64,000 nucleotides of DNA from Haloarcula vallismortis ATCC 29715 (GTDB lineage Archaea > Halobacteriota > Halobacteria > Halobacteriales > Haloarculaceae), in NCBI RefSeq assembly GCF_000337775.1, contig NZ_AOLQ01000056.1, forward strand, positions 1 through 64,000. Reading direction: 5' to 3'. Positions 42,613-51,871 of this stretch are shown here, piece after piece. The notes beneath the pieces were generated by a model, which did no database searches, was not told the origin of the DNA, and saw only the letters and a program-made list of their open reading frames with translations. The translations under genes were made by a program, and so were the position numbers. How positions within the stretch are numbered: position 1 is the stretch's first letter; each line of letters opens with the position of its first letter.

Positions 42613-43020
42613 ATGCCTCCATGTGCTTTCTGCGATATTGTGCAGGGGAAGGCGCCGGCTCACCGTGTTTATGCGGACGAACAGACGCTCGCTTTCCTCG
42701 ATACGGCCCCAGCCAACCCCGGTCACGTCCTGGTGATTCCGACAACTCACCACGAGACGCTGACGGATATGAATGAGGAGCGTGTTGGAGCTGTGTTCCA
42801 GACCGCTCGACGGATCGCGTCGGCTATCGAATCGGCGTACGCCCCAGACGGCCTGAACATTGTCCAGTCAAACGGTGCTGCCGCTGGACAGGAAGTCTAC
42901 CACGCTCACGTTCATGTTATCCCACGGTACAGCGGGGATGACGTACTGCTTCAGTGGGCGTCCGGAGACGCTGCTGATGGCGCACAGCGAACAGCCAGTA
43001 CCCTGCAGGACGAACTGTGA
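42613..43020 (+). CDS. HIT family nucleotide-binding hydrolase
   Basis: The 135-residue protein has CAFCDIVQGKAPAHRVYADE at the start and the histidine triad YHAHVHVIPRY (H-x-H-x-H) at about 97-107. HIT enzymes hydrolyse or transfer nucleotides, for example AMP conjugates. The C-x2-C of the N-terminal segment may hold zinc, as in several family members. The ATG at 42613 places this motif at the N-terminus; an upstream in-frame extension is not family-like. Confidence 0.88.
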   Translation: MPPCAFCDIVQGKAPAHRVYADEQTLAFLDTAPANPGHVLVIPTTHHETLTDMNEERVGAVFQTARRIASAIESAYAPDGLNIVQSNGAAAGQEVYHAHVHVIPRYSGDDVLLQWASGDAADGAQRTASTLQDEL

Positions 43021-43258
43021 AACATGGTAGAGCTGGCTCGGCCGTAGGTGGTACACAGCCACTCGTAAACTGTGATACATACTGCGAATACGAGAATCCC
43101 CTCAGGCCTCCGGAGCCCGACCGGGTCCGGAAAAGGTCTCCTTCAGTGCGCTGTGGTCTTAGTGCTCTCACAGCCCGAAATGATGCGAAAGCAGGCGAGA
43201 GACGGTTTACGAGAGTCACACCAGATTAGCCAAATATTCGAGGGCACAAACACCGTGT

Positions 43259-43936
43259 ATGCACCGACGCACGGTTCTCAAATCGACCGGTGCGGTTGGA
43301 ACAATCGTCGGAGTCGCCGGCTGTCTCGGCAGCGGTAGCTTCGGCGATTCGAATCCCGACGTCGCCCTCGAAGAGCCCGACCGGGAGTTCGAGAGCAGCG
43401 ACGTTCCGTATCCTGCATGGGGCGAACGGGTTCCGGACGTAAGTCTCTCGCTGCCGACCGGTTCACGGGATATCCGGTTGCGCGATATTGAGACGCCAGC
43501 ACTGCTCACGTTCTTCTACAGCCACTGCCAGACCGTCTGTCCGGTACTCATCGCAACGCTGCGGAACGTCCAGAGCCACGCAGAGAACAACGGCTACGCT
43601 GATGCGGTCCGGTTCCTCCCGATGACCTTCGATCCCACCCGTGACACTGCAGAACGACTCGGGGCGTATGCCGACGAGATGAACGTCGACGCTGAGAGCG
43701 AGAACTGGCAGTTCCTTCGACCAGCGTCGAAACAGCGCGCGAAGGATGTCATACAGGACCAGTTCGGTGTTGTATTCCAGCGCACCGAACCAGCGGACAT
43801 GGATATGTACATGTTCACGCACACAGCACTGACGCTACTCGTCAACGCTGATGGGTTCATCGAGCGTGCATACCGCTCGAAATCGCCGGACGAAGAAACC
43901 ATTATTGCTGACCTGAAGACGGTGAGAAACGCGTGA
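43259..43936 (+). CDS. SCO1/SenC family copper/redox lipoprotein
   Basis: The 225-residue protein has a Tat leader (MHRRTVLKSTGAVG) with a lipobox ending AGC. It is followed by a thioredoxin fold with C-x3-C in FFYSHCQTVCPVLIATLRN and a conserved His in FTHTALTLLV. These are the copper ligands of Sco proteins, which mature the CuA centre of cytochrome oxidase or act as thiol oxidoreductases outside the membrane. It overlaps the next gene by 4 bp (GTGA), forming the first cistron of a sco1-tlpA-ccdA operon. Confidence 0.9.
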   Translation: MHRRTVLKSTGAVGTIVGVAGCLGSGSFGDSNPDVALEEPDREFESSDVPYPAWGERVPDVSLSLPTGSRDIRLRDIETPALLTFFYSHCQTVCPVLIATLRNVQSHAENNGYADAVRFLPMTFDPTRDTAERLGAYADEMNVDAESENWQFLRPASKQRAKDVIQDQFGVVFQRTEPADMDMYMFTHTALTLLVNADGFIERAYRSKSPDEETIIADLKTVRNA

Positions 43937-44460
43937 ACCGTCGGCAGGTCGTTGCTGCGATGACCGGGCTCGGCCTCACCGGCGGGAGTCTCTGGGTTGC
44001 CCGAAACGGGCTGTCGGGTATCCAGTCTCGGGGGACTGACCAGCTTCCGATTCGCGTGGAGACTCTTGCGGCAGAGGGGTCGTTGGCAGGCGAGACGCCC
44101 GTACCGACGCCGGGGACGGTCACGGTGGTCGACCTCTTCGCCACGTGGTGTGCCCCCTGTGACGACCAACTCGAGATACTGGACGCCATCCGGCCCGAGT
44201 ATCCGGCGGTGTCGTTCGTCTCAGTGACGAACGAGCGGCCGAGTGAGACACTGACAAGAGCTGATATCAGCGAGTGGTGGAATCGCAACGGCGGTGCCTG
44301 GACCGTCGGACTGGACCCCGGTAGCGAGTTATTGGCGGCGTTCGGAGCGGACGGGCTCCCGTACATCGCGATTGTCGACGAGAGCGGGACCGTCCAGTTC
44401 GGCCACAGCGGGCTTGCCGATGAAGAAACGCTTCGGGCCGAACTTGACGCAGTGGTGTAA
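43933..44460 (+). CDS. TlpA-like membrane-anchored thioredoxin
   Basis: The 175-residue protein begins with a Tat-like RR motif (MNRRQVVAAMTG), which here probably acts as an exported signal or anchor. The domain has VVDLFATWCAPCDDQLEILD with WCAPC and a cis-Pro region GLPYIAIVDESG. Such proteins reduce disulfides outside the cell. The GTG start lies inside the stop of the sco1 gene and the stop is 1 bp before the ccdA start. The function, feeding electrons to Sco/cytochrome maturation, follows from the operon. Confidence 0.88.
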   Translation: MNRRQVVAAMTGLGLTGGSLWVARNGLSGIQSRGTDQLPIRVETLAAEGSLAGETPVPTPGTVTVVDLFATWCAPCDDQLEILDAIRPEYPAVSFVSVTNERPSETLTRADISEWWNRNGGAWTVGLDPGSELLAAFGADGLPYIAIVDESGTVQFGHSGLADEETLRAELDAVV

Positions 44461-44461
44461 G

Positions 44462-45121
44462 ATGCCTGGCGTTGCCGTACTCGGGACACTCGCGTTTGCC
44501 GCGGGCGCAGGCATCACGACGTTTTTCGCCCCGTGTGCGTTCCCGCTTCTCCCGGGCTACGTCGGATACTACCTTCGCGAGAGCGACGGGGACGTGGGTA
44601 TGCTGCCGCCTGCCACCGCCGCTGCTTTCGGGGCGCTTGGTGCGCTCACCCTCGTCGCTCTGCTCGTTCTCGCGCTCGGGCAACCACTGAAAAACGCCCT
44701 CCCAATGCTCGAACCGGTCATCGGAGTCGGTCTGATCGTGTTCGGCGTCGTGATGCTCCTGAACAGGGAGCCCGAGCTCCGTGTCCCGTTGCCACAGCGA
44801 CCGGCGTCGGTAACCGGCTTTGGTGTGTTCGGTGCTGTGTACGCAGTCGCCGCAGCCGGATGTGTCGTGCCGCTGTTCTTCGGTGTGGTAACCCAGGCGC
44901 TGGCACTGCCAGTCCAGGCAAGCGTCATCGTCCTCACAGTGTACGCGCTCGGGGTCGCGCTTCCGCTTGTCGGCGTGACGTTGCTCGCGGGCGTTGGCAT
45001 CGGCCTCTGGCGTACCTTCGGCACGTACCTGCAACGAATGCATCAAGTCGCGGCCGTCGTGATGATACTGGCCGGGGGCGGACAGGTCTACCTTGCAGTG
45101 TTCGAACTCAGTGTGCTGTAG
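44462..45121 (+). CDS. ccdA: CcdA-type cytochrome c biogenesis / thiol electron transport membrane protein
   Basis: The 219-residue protein has six membrane segments and the CcdA signature TTFFAPCAFPLLPGYVGYYL. A second Cys lies in a membrane segment, AAAGCVVPLFFGV, forming the redox pair. CcdA takes electrons from cytoplasmic thioredoxin across the membrane to exported thioredoxin-like proteins. It is the third gene of the sco1-tlpA-ccdA operon, with only 1 bp between the tlpA stop and this ATG, which supports its role with the upstream exported redox proteins. Confidence 0.9.
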   Translation: MPGVAVLGTLAFAAGAGITTFFAPCAFPLLPGYVGYYLRESDGDVGMLPPATAAAFGALGALTLVALLVLALGQPLKNALPMLEPVIGVGLIVFGVVMLLNREPELRVPLPQRPASVTGFGVFGAVYAVAAAGCVVPLFFGVVTQALALPVQASVIVLTVYALGVALPLVGVTLLAGVGIGLWRTFGTYLQRMHQVAAVVMILAGGGQVYLAVFELSVL

Positions 45122-45237
45122 TTTCAATCGAATGGTGGCACCCTTCGCAAACGTGGGCTCGCGCTGGTAGTCCCACGAGGAGACACAGATTCACATCACA
45201 AGCGACTTATCGGGATGTTGATTATTTTGGCACAGCA

Positions 45238-46248
45238 ATGCGTTGTTCCCGCCGCCACGCCCTCCGACTCATCGGCGCGTCCGGGATGCTCACCGCAACC
45301 GCCGGTTGTCTCAATTCGGGCAGTCTCGACGACTACGCGCTCATCGCCAGCGAACTGGACCTCTCGTCAGTTAGGCGGCCCTACCTCTGGCCCGATCCAA
45401 CCGCCATCGAAGCGACCACCAGGGTCGACTTTACTACCGAGACGAAACAGCAGTATACGTCCGAACTGTACGATACGGGTAGTGTTACGGTCCAACAGTG
45501 GCCGCTCGTCGGACGCGACCGGTGGGGCAACGACACGCGGCCGCGCCCGACGTTTCTCCAGCGGGACGGCATCTTCTATCAGGTCCAGATCAGCGAGGAA
45601 CGCCGGCTCGACCGGGACCGCTGGCACTTTGCGGTCACACGGACCGACGAATCACCCGCGGATGACGCCACAGTCGAACGGCCCCCTTTCGACCGTTCAT
45701 CACAGGACAAACGCATACTAGAGGCGGCACTTGACGCAGTCTATGCGGGCAACGATGGATTTCTCGGCGACCCGCAGTTCGAGGACCTCCAGACTGTCGA
45801 GTATCACCAGCATCTCGACGCCGAAGCCAGTGCGCTCGTCCCATCGCCGCCGTTCGACTACGTTGAGCGGGGGGAGGAGTACTTCCGGCCCGTCACGGAG
45901 CAGCGGACGGTAACTGTCCCGGAGTGGACGTACACTCTCGAGGAAATCTCGACCAATCGAGCGACCTTCGAGGAGTACGCGCGAACGGCGATTCTGGAAC
46001 TCGATCTGAGTTCACGCGACCTCTCAGAGGCCGCTCGTGGCGTGATAGACGACGCCATCAGCGAGGAGCCTCGCCGCTACGAAGAGGGCGCACCGCCTTC
46101 TGACGGACTTGCTGAGGTCCTAGACGCACTCGGTATCGCCGGCGACCTCCAGCCCATAGACAGCTACGACGACCGGGTCGACTTCCGGGGTGTCGTCGCC
46201 GAATACGAGGGCACAGTCTATCGGTTTAGTTTGATCGTGACGCCCTGA
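45238..46248 (+). CDS. Tat lipoprotein of unknown function
   Basis: The 336-residue protein has an RRHALRLIGASG leader and a lipobox TATAGC, predicting Tat export and lipid anchoring. The mature part is rich in acidic and aromatic residues (DLSSVRRPYLWPDP, GRDRWGNDTRPRPTF, VPEWTYTLEEIS) with no recognised domain. A TATA-like gattattttg is 17-27 bp before the ATG at 45238. The frame is open far upstream, through the overlapping ccdA gene, but the leader fixes the start. Its neighbours suggest a cell-surface role only. Confidence 0.7.
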   Translation: MRCSRRHALRLIGASGMLTATAGCLNSGSLDDYALIASELDLSSVRRPYLWPDPTAIEATTRVDFTTETKQQYTSELYDTGSVTVQQWPLVGRDRWGNDTRPRPTFLQRDGIFYQVQISEERRLDRDRWHFAVTRTDESPADDATVERPPFDRSSQDKRILEAALDAVYAGNDGFLGDPQFEDLQTVEYHQHLDAEASALVPSPPFDYVERGEEYFRPVTEQRTVTVPEWTYTLEEISTNRATFEEYARTAILELDLSSRDLSEAARGVIDDAISEEPRRYEEGAPPSDGLAEVLDALGIAGDLQPIDSYDDRVDFRGVVAEYEGTVYRFSLIVTP

Positions 46249-46278
46249 CTGGTCGTCACCGGCTGGAACTCTGCGAAA

Positions 46279-47109
46279 TTACGGGGGACTAGTCGAGTGT
46301 CGACGTGTGGAACTCTTGGTCGCGTTCTCGGAAGCAACCGCTCGGGCAGTGTCGACCCAACTGTGGTCCGGAAACGGAGCGGGACGAACGTCGTACGTGT
46401 ACCGGTCTGCCCGTCCATCTCTGTCAAACGTGATGTCGAACGCGTAGACGATTCCGTCCTCGGCTCCAAGCTTGAGCGTGCCGTTGCGAAGCGATGGAGC
46501 GTCGTCGACAGCGGTCGCTCGCTTGCCCGTGACACGATACGTGATGACGGGGATGCCGTGGTGAGTCGTCCTGTTGGTGGCTGTCCACGTATACCCGTCG
46601 AGCAGGTCAGGATGTCGACCGATGTTCGTGGGCGCAATCTGTCCGTAGTGTGGGTCGTACCGGTAATACGCGTCGGTCGCGTTGTGGTAGACGTAGCTGT
46701 CGTCCGATTCCAGTTCCTCCCGCTGGCGTTCGTCCGGAATACCGTCGGCCGGCTGAACGGCCGCGTACGTCGTCCCGTTGCGATAGACTGTCGCGTTGTG
46801 CCACCGGTCGGCGAGTATCTCCCCCGTGGTGGAGTTGATATAGTAATCGCCTTCTATGAGCGGGCGGTCGGGTGGTGCGGTGAAGATGATCGCGTACGAG
46901 TTCCAGTGTTCACGAGGTGTGTGAGAAACGTTCGCATCGTTCGTAGCAAGTGCCGAGAAGTTGATGTGGTTCGGTCCTGCCCCTGTAGGATACGTTCCGG
47001 CTGACCCAGGTGCTGTTGTTTGCGGGAACCAGAGGGCTGTGAAAGCGACCAGTCCGACACTGATTGCGACGAGCGCGACGGCGAGACCGATGACGTAGCG
47101 ACGGTCCAT
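46279..47109 (-). CDS. Secreted/anchored protein of unknown function (DUF7537-like)
   Basis: The 276-residue protein has an N-terminal membrane anchor (MDRRYVIGLAVALVAISVGL) and then a surface domain with many predicted N-glycosylation sites (N-V-S, N-S-T, N-A-T, N-G-T). Alternating strands and PHYGQIAPTNIGRHPDLLDG resemble small haloarchaeal anchored lipoprotein-like domains. No cysteine follows the leader. The function is unknown. The gene is convergent with the lipoprotein gene upstream and is followed by the 5S region on its upstream side. Confidence 0.7.
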   Translation of the reverse strand: MDRRYVIGLAVALVAISVGLVAFTALWFPQTTAPGSAGTYPTGAGPNHINFSALATNDANVSHTPREHWNSYAIIFTAPPDRPLIEGDYYINSTTGEILADRWHNATVYRNGTTYAAVQPADGIPDERQREELESDDSYVYHNATDAYYRYDPHYGQIAPTNIGRHPDLLDGYTWTATNRTTHHGIPVITYRVTGKRATAVDDAPSLRNGTLKLGAEDGIVYAFDITFDRDGRADRYTYDVRPAPFPDHSWVDTARAVASENATKSSTRRHSTSPP

Positions 47110-47364
47110 ACCGGGTCAAACCACAGCGTCAGTAAGTAAGTGCCCAAGACTCAAAACAGAGCTTGTGTGTTACGGCGGGCCACACATAGGCCTCCGCTGT
47201 GTGGGATACGCTCTCTGCGCTACCCATACTGCTCCGCTATCGACTGGCCGTTCCTCTCTCAGCACCGACGACAACGGACCAGCTATGTGTGGCGAATCCA
47301 GTGGACTCTATGCCGAACTACAGCAAAGCCGCGTCGCTCATCGATACTTATGAAAGGTATGAAT

Positions 47365-47486
47365 GGTGGCGGCGAACCGCGTTTCCCAGAGGCTCGCGCA
47401 CTCCAGTACTCCCCGGAACGCTGGTGGGCTTATCTTCCGTGTTCGGGATGGGTACGGGAGGCAACCCCACCGCTGTGGCCGCCTAT
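47365..47486 (-). rRNA. Stand-alone 5S ribosomal RNA gene
   Basis: Read on the minus strand, 122 nt begin ATAGGCGGCCACAGCGG and end GGTTCGCCGCCACC, and the inside contains CCCGTACCCATCCCGAACAC and AGCGTTCCGGGGAGTACTGG. As I remember the Haloarcula 5S (122 nt), it matches except for position 1 (A for T) and one C to G change at 47380 (AAACGCGG for AAACCCGG). The second change should break a pair in the helix formed with CCGGG. No 16S, 23S or tRNA gene flanks it. A TATA-like box lies 26 bp upstream. It is either a functional orphan copy or a slowly decaying one. Confidence 0.9.
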
Positions 47487-47824
47487 ACATGCTTTCTGCC
47501 GGCCACACCTATAAGAGTAGCTACTTGGGGACGAGAGCCGTGGAACAGCGTCCGCATCATCTGCTCGATAGAACACGTCCAAACAGAGCAGGTTTGGTCT
47601 AGTATGTCTGGAATCGAGACTGTCGAATCGGCGGCCACCACGGTGCAGTACGTCTGGGTCTCATCGAGTTGGAGTCGGTCACGCTGGGAAAGCTGTGCAG
47701 GCGCGGTGAGAAAATCGGTCGAGCCACTTCGACTGGAGTCACTGATGCCAGCCCGCCCTTTCTTCGGGTGAATCCACTCCTGTGAGAGCGTCACCAGTTC
47801 GGGCGACTGGTGTGTGAATCTCGG
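47487..47824. other. Region upstream of the 5S gene
   Basis: Apart from the promoter of the 5S gene, nothing is firmly supported in 47487-47824. A minus-strand frame (about 47483-47794) would overlap that promoter and the 5S start and shows no family features. The stretch 47110-47364 beyond the 5S 3' end also has no clear gene, tRNA or T-rich terminator. Confidence 0.45.
47509..47515 (-). promoter_or_regulatory. TATA-like box upstream of the 5S rRNA gene
   Basis: On the minus strand the box reads CTTATAG, about 26 bp before the 5S start at 47486. This is the expected archaeal promoter distance and supports independent transcription of the orphan 5S gene. Confidence 0.5.
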
Positions 47825-49150
47825 TCAGCGGGCCGCTGCTGGAACGCCGAGCGAGACGCCGGCGAGGAAAATCGGCAGGCCGGCAACGACAACGGCGACG
47901 GCGCTGGCCGTGGCGACGGGGATGAACAGCACGCCCAGTCCAAACGGTACAGGTAGTACCGGGAGCGCCGGTAGCATCGCCAGCACGAACCCGACAGCGG
48001 CCGTCTTCATCGCTAGCCGACGGTTCCCGTGGCCGACTGCGTACCCGGCCGGCAGAAGTACAAACGCGGGGCCGAGAATCAACAGTGCTGACACCGGGAG
48101 CGCGGAGCCGTCACTGACGACCATCGGAGCCGCCGCTATCGTCGCTCCCAGCGCGATGACCGCACCGATTACTGCGCCGCCAACGACTGTCCGATAGCTT
48201 GTGCGCTCACGGATACGTCGCTGTGAAAGGGCTATTCCACACACGAACAGCGCAGTGCCACCGCCGAACAGCGGTGCTGCTGTGCCACCCAACCGTAACA
48301 CGCCCATCGCTCCGAGAAGCGACAGGGCAGTTGCTAACGCGCCGAAGCCAGCGAATACGATGCCGGCGGAGTTCCGTACTCGTTTGAAATCCCAATCTAG
48401 CCGGGTGACGCCTCCGGCGGCAGCGCCAACCAGGAGGGTAAACGCTGCTGCGGGGAACATGATGAATGCGAGCGCCTTCACCGCCATCACGGGACCGAGA
48501 AGCGCTCCGACCGCGAGAAGGCTCAACAGCGGTCCAATGGCTGTCTCACGGGGGACGAACGTCACGATACGCCCGTCGTTGAGTTCGGTCAGCGTCATCC
48601 GCTGCCCGTCGGCTGAGACGGTCGCGCCGTCGATGGCCTGCCCGACTCGCATCCCGTCAGGAGCAACAACGGCGAGTCGGTCAGCGCCGAGGCCATCGAG
48701 ATTCCGATAACCGTGTGCCTCGGTAAACTCGCCGGTCCGGACCGTCCCGCCGACGGACTGCTCGGCGAAGTCGGCCTCGCGGTAGCGCAGCGTCATGACG
48801 CCGTCGCCAGACACGTTCGCGCTCAGGAGCTCGGTGTCCCACATCGCCCTATCGGCGATAGCGGTCCGAAGGCTCTCGTTCGCCCGAAGACGTGCGATTC
48901 CATCCGAGCCAGACAGCCGGTTGTGGACAACCCACGTTGCGCTTCCGTTGGTGTGGACGGCGACAGTTGCGTTGCTCTGTGTGACAGTGACCGACACACC
49001 GTGGGCGTCGGCCGTCGATTCGAACGAGTCGCCGCACGCATCACACAGCGGTCGCGGCGGCGGCGCTGCGCCAGCGGGCATGGCAGTTCCAAGGAGCAGC
49101 ACACAGACCAGACAGAGGAGGGGGAGGTGGTGGCGTCGATTCGGGACCAT
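47825..49150 (-). CDS. Exported/membrane protein with extracellular domain and about seven membrane helices
   Basis: The 441-residue protein has a signal peptide (HLPLLCLVCVLLLGTAMPAG) and an extracellular part with CDACGDSF that could form a disulfide or metal site. About seven membrane segments follow from residue 205. The ATG at 49150 has GAGGGAG seven bases upstream, which decides it against an ATG at 49171. The family is not recognised. It diverges from the ABC transporter genes. Confidence 0.7.
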   Translation of the reverse strand: MVPNRRHHLPLLCLVCVLLLGTAMPAGAAPPPRPLCDACGDSFESTADAHGVSVTVTQSNATVAVHTNGSATWVVHNRLSGSDGIARLRANESLRTAIADRAMWDTELLSANVSGDGVMTLRYREADFAEQSVGGTVRTGEFTEAHGYRNLDGLGADRLAVVAPDGMRVGQAIDGATVSADGQRMTLTELNDGRIVTFVPRETAIGPLLSLLAVGALLGPVMAVKALAFIMFPAAAFTLLVGAAAGGVTRLDWDFKRVRNSAGIVFAGFGALATALSLLGAMGVLRLGGTAAPLFGGGTALFVCGIALSQRRIRERTSYRTVVGGAVIGAVIALGATIAAAPMVVSDGSALPVSALLILGPAFVLLPAGYAVGHGNRRLAMKTAAVGFVLAMLPALPVLPVPFGLGVLFIPVATASAVAVVVAGLPIFLAGVSLGVPAAAR

Positions 49151-49589
49151 GTAGTATCTCCCTCTTGTCATGTGTTAAGAACTATCGATTACTCAAACAA
49201 CGGTTATACCAACATTGGTAGCCGGTGACAGCGGGACTAATACACCTCTGACAGTTCAGTACATATCGTGTCGGCTACACCGCTGTATTCAGCTATCGGT
49301 GGTTCCGGCGTGACGGCTGAGCGGAGCGGCCGACGCCTGGGCCACTCGATTGCCCTTGACGCCCACTCGATTCCATCGGGATGCGTGCAGCGATTAATGC
49401 CGAAACCGCTGTCGCGTTTGCGGCGAGTGGTCAGAAATGTGGTCTCGCCGTCGATGAACCCGATACCACAGAGCACAGACTCGGAAGTTTAGATGCATCT
49501 GTCAGTCAAACCATTAATAGATCATCTGGACTGTTCTTACACAGTATAACAACTTATACCGACACAACAACGATGATAGGCAGAACGCC
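49151..49589. other. Intergenic region before the ABC transporter genes
   Basis: I see no gene here. The right end has an AT-rich patch (acttatacc at about 49552-49560), about 30 bp before the GTG at 49590, which may be its TATA box. Short AT-rich stretches near 49190 could serve the divergent gene. Confidence 0.4.
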
Positions 49590-50336
49590 GTGACAGCAAT
49601 CGAGATCGAGTCGCTCCGGAAGTCATACGGCGACATGACCGCGATAGCAGACCTGTCGCTGCGCATCGACGATGGTGAGTTCTTCGGCTTGCTCGGGCCC
49701 AACGGGGCCGGCAAGACCACGACCATGGAGATACTCACCGGGCAGCTGAGTCCGGATAGCGGGCAGGCAACAGTACTCGGTGCCGACCCTGCAGCCCAGC
49801 CCACGGTGGTCCGCGAACGGGCGGGAATTCTACCCGAAAAGGAGTCACCACCGAGTTTCATGACGCCGCGCGAGTACTTCGATTTTGTCGGTGCAATCCG
49901 GGATATACCCGCTGACGCGGTGACAGCGCAGACCGAGTCGTGGGCCGACCGGCTCGGCTTTACCGCGAAGCTCGACACGCTGTCTTCGGACCTTTCGCGG
50001 GGCCAACAGCAGAAAGTGATGATCGCCGGCGCGTTCTTCCACGAGCCGGATGTCGTGTTCATCGACGAACCGCTGGCGAATCTCGACCCGATTGTTCAGG
50101 AGCGGGTCAAGCGCTTCCTGCGCTCGTACCGGGACGCCGGCAACACAATTGTCGTCACCACACACGGCGTGGATGTCGCCGCTGAACTCTGTTCGCGGGT
50201 CGGAGTGATGTACGAAGGTGACCTCGTCGCCGATGTCCGACCGGCAGCACTCGATGCCGATGAGACGCTCCTCGACGTGTTTCTGGACACCGTCGACGCA
50301 ACAGTGGACCGGGAAGAACAAACTGTTGATATATGA
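49590..50336 (+). CDS. ABC transporter ATP-binding protein (ABC-2 exporter type)
   Basis: The 248-residue ATPase has Walker A GPNGAGKTT, the signature SSDLSRGQQQKVMIAG, Walker B VVFIDEPLANLDP and the H-loop TTHGVD. The signature's second Gly is Arg (LSRGQ), as in many ABC-2 type ATPases. A GTG start is used. It overlaps the permease by 4 bp (ATGA). The pair forms an exporter of unknown substrate. Confidence 0.9.
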   Translation: MTAIEIESLRKSYGDMTAIADLSLRIDDGEFFGLLGPNGAGKTTTMEILTGQLSPDSGQATVLGADPAAQPTVVRERAGILPEKESPPSFMTPREYFDFVGAIRDIPADAVTAQTESWADRLGFTAKLDTLSSDLSRGQQQKVMIAGAFFHEPDVVFIDEPLANLDPIVQERVKRFLRSYRDAGNTIVVTTHGVDVAAELCSRVGVMYEGDLVADVRPAALDADETLLDVFLDTVDATVDREEQTVDI

Positions 50337-51766
50337 GTGACGGACGGGTGCGCAGGGTGTTCGTCGAGATGCTCCGCGAGGAGTGGCGACTCCACAGCCG
50401 GCTCTTCCGTGGTAGTCACTTCTCCTTGTTTCCGGTGTTCATCTGCCTACTCGTTGGCGGCGCAGCCAAGCTGCTGACCGTTACCGGGACCGAACCGCAA
50501 ACCGTGTTCGCTGGTCTTCATGCACTGGTGTTCGTCTTCGGACTCCACACGGGATCTATCGGCTTTGTGGGACGCGATGCTATTCAGAACCTCCTCGGTG
50601 ACGTGACGCTGCTGGTGTTCTCTGCCCGCACGCTCCCGCTATCGCAGACCACGCTGCTGGGACTGTTCGTCGTCAAGGACAGTGTCTACTACGCTGTACT
50701 GTTTCTGCTACCGATCTCTGTCGGAACGGCGCTTGCAGTGCGGGGAATCGCTGGACCTCTTCTTGTCGTTGAGACCAGTACCTTTCTGTGGACGACACTG
50801 GCACTGATGTTCGTCTTCGGAATGGGAACGACGATTGCAGCGCTCGGTCTCGCTGGGCGGGGCGTCCCCGGACTGGCGCTACTCGTGGCCCCGCTCGTCG
50901 CTGTCGGTGCAGCGGTAGTCAGTGGTGTCGATATCGTTTCTTACACCCCCTATGGCCTGTTTCTCACCCAGACACCCCTGCGGGTCGGTACGACAGCTAC
51001 CGGTATCGTCGGCGTCTTTCTGCTGGGCGCAGTCACTTTCGATGCGACCGCGCCTCGTCCCGCTCAAACGGTCGAACCGGCCTTTGGCCGCTGGTGGCGA
51101 CGGCTCGGCGACCCAGTTGCAACGAAGAGCCTGCTCGACATCCACCGGAGCGCAGGCGGGTTCGGGAAGGTTTTCTTTTCGGCGGCGGTGCTGTTCGGCG
51201 TCACTGCCGCACTGGTCGATTTCGCCGGACAGATCACGGGAGTACCGCCGTCCACTGGTATCTCATTCGGTGCGATTCTCGGGCTCTCGGGGTTTACCAC
51301 ATACAACTGGCTCACGCAATCCGACGACGTCTCCCTGTATTTCACCCATCCGCTCTCTGTAAGAGCCGTTTTCGCGGGGAAGTTCCGGGCATTCCTCCTG
51401 CTCGGCCCGCTGGTGGGCCTCGCCTTCTACGCACTCGCACTCGTCTGGCGTGGCGGGCCGGTCGCTGAGGCCACTGTCGGGGCTGTCTTGCTTGTCGGCG
51501 TCGCCTGCTACATCTTCGGCACCACCGTCTATCTCACCGGCCTCTCTCCGAACGAGTTTCTCTTCGATACGGCACTGTTCGCTGTTTTCGGCGCGGCAAT
51601 GGTCCTCCCGCTGGTCCCGATACTCATTGCCGGATTCGCTATCTCGCCGCTGTCTGGGACGGTGCTTGCCGCGCTCGGTGGGTCTGGTGGCGTCTTGGGC
51701 GCTGTCGGTGTCGGTCTCTACCGTCGGTCGGTACCGAAGTGGGCGACGCGGTATCGACAGGCGTGA
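50333..51766 (+). CDS. ABC-2 type exporter permease
   Basis: The 477-residue protein has about twelve hydrophobic segments after a basic cytoplasmic start (MSDGRVRRVFVEMLREEWRL). This is typical of the large haloarchaeal ABC-2 permeases. The start overlaps the ATPase stop in an ATGA. No substrate domain is visible. Export of a peptide, lipid or ion is possible. Confidence 0.85.
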   Translation: MSDGRVRRVFVEMLREEWRLHSRLFRGSHFSLFPVFICLLVGGAAKLLTVTGTEPQTVFAGLHALVFVFGLHTGSIGFVGRDAIQNLLGDVTLLVFSARTLPLSQTTLLGLFVVKDSVYYAVLFLLPISVGTALAVRGIAGPLLVVETSTFLWTTLALMFVFGMGTTIAALGLAGRGVPGLALLVAPLVAVGAAVVSGVDIVSYTPYGLFLTQTPLRVGTTATGIVGVFLLGAVTFDATAPRPAQTVEPAFGRWWRRLGDPVATKSLLDIHRSAGGFGKVFFSAAVLFGVTAALVDFAGQITGVPPSTGISFGAILGLSGFTTYNWLTQSDDVSLYFTHPLSVRAVFAGKFRAFLLLGPLVGLAFYALALVWRGGPVAEATVGAVLLVGVACYIFGTTVYLTGLSPNEFLFDTALFAVFGAAMVLPLVPILIAGFAISPLSGTVLAALGGSGGVLGAVGVGLYRRSVPKWATRYRQA

Positions 51767-51871
51767 GTGGTCGGCTGTGTAGCATAACCTGACTGCGATA
51801 CTCCAAACGGACAGCAGCGGTCGTACTGCTGTGTTCGAATAGCTTTTATTCGTCAGTATTGCCACTGGGAT

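Noticed and set aside
44533-45237. Continuous frame running upstream of the lipoprotein gene through ccdA
   Set aside because: The frame is open only because of high GC content. The Tat leader at 45238 marks the true start, and the upstream part is very Arg-rich and overlaps ccdA in another frame.
47110-47364. Search for a tRNA (for example tRNA-Cys) downstream of the 5S gene
   Set aside because: No cloverleaf or T-loop sequence was seen on either strand, so the 5S gene does not look like the end of a normal rRNA operon.
47483-47794. Minus-strand frame overlapping the 5S gene promoter
   Set aside because: It would run into the 5S promoter and 5' end, has no family features, and its composition looks non-coding.
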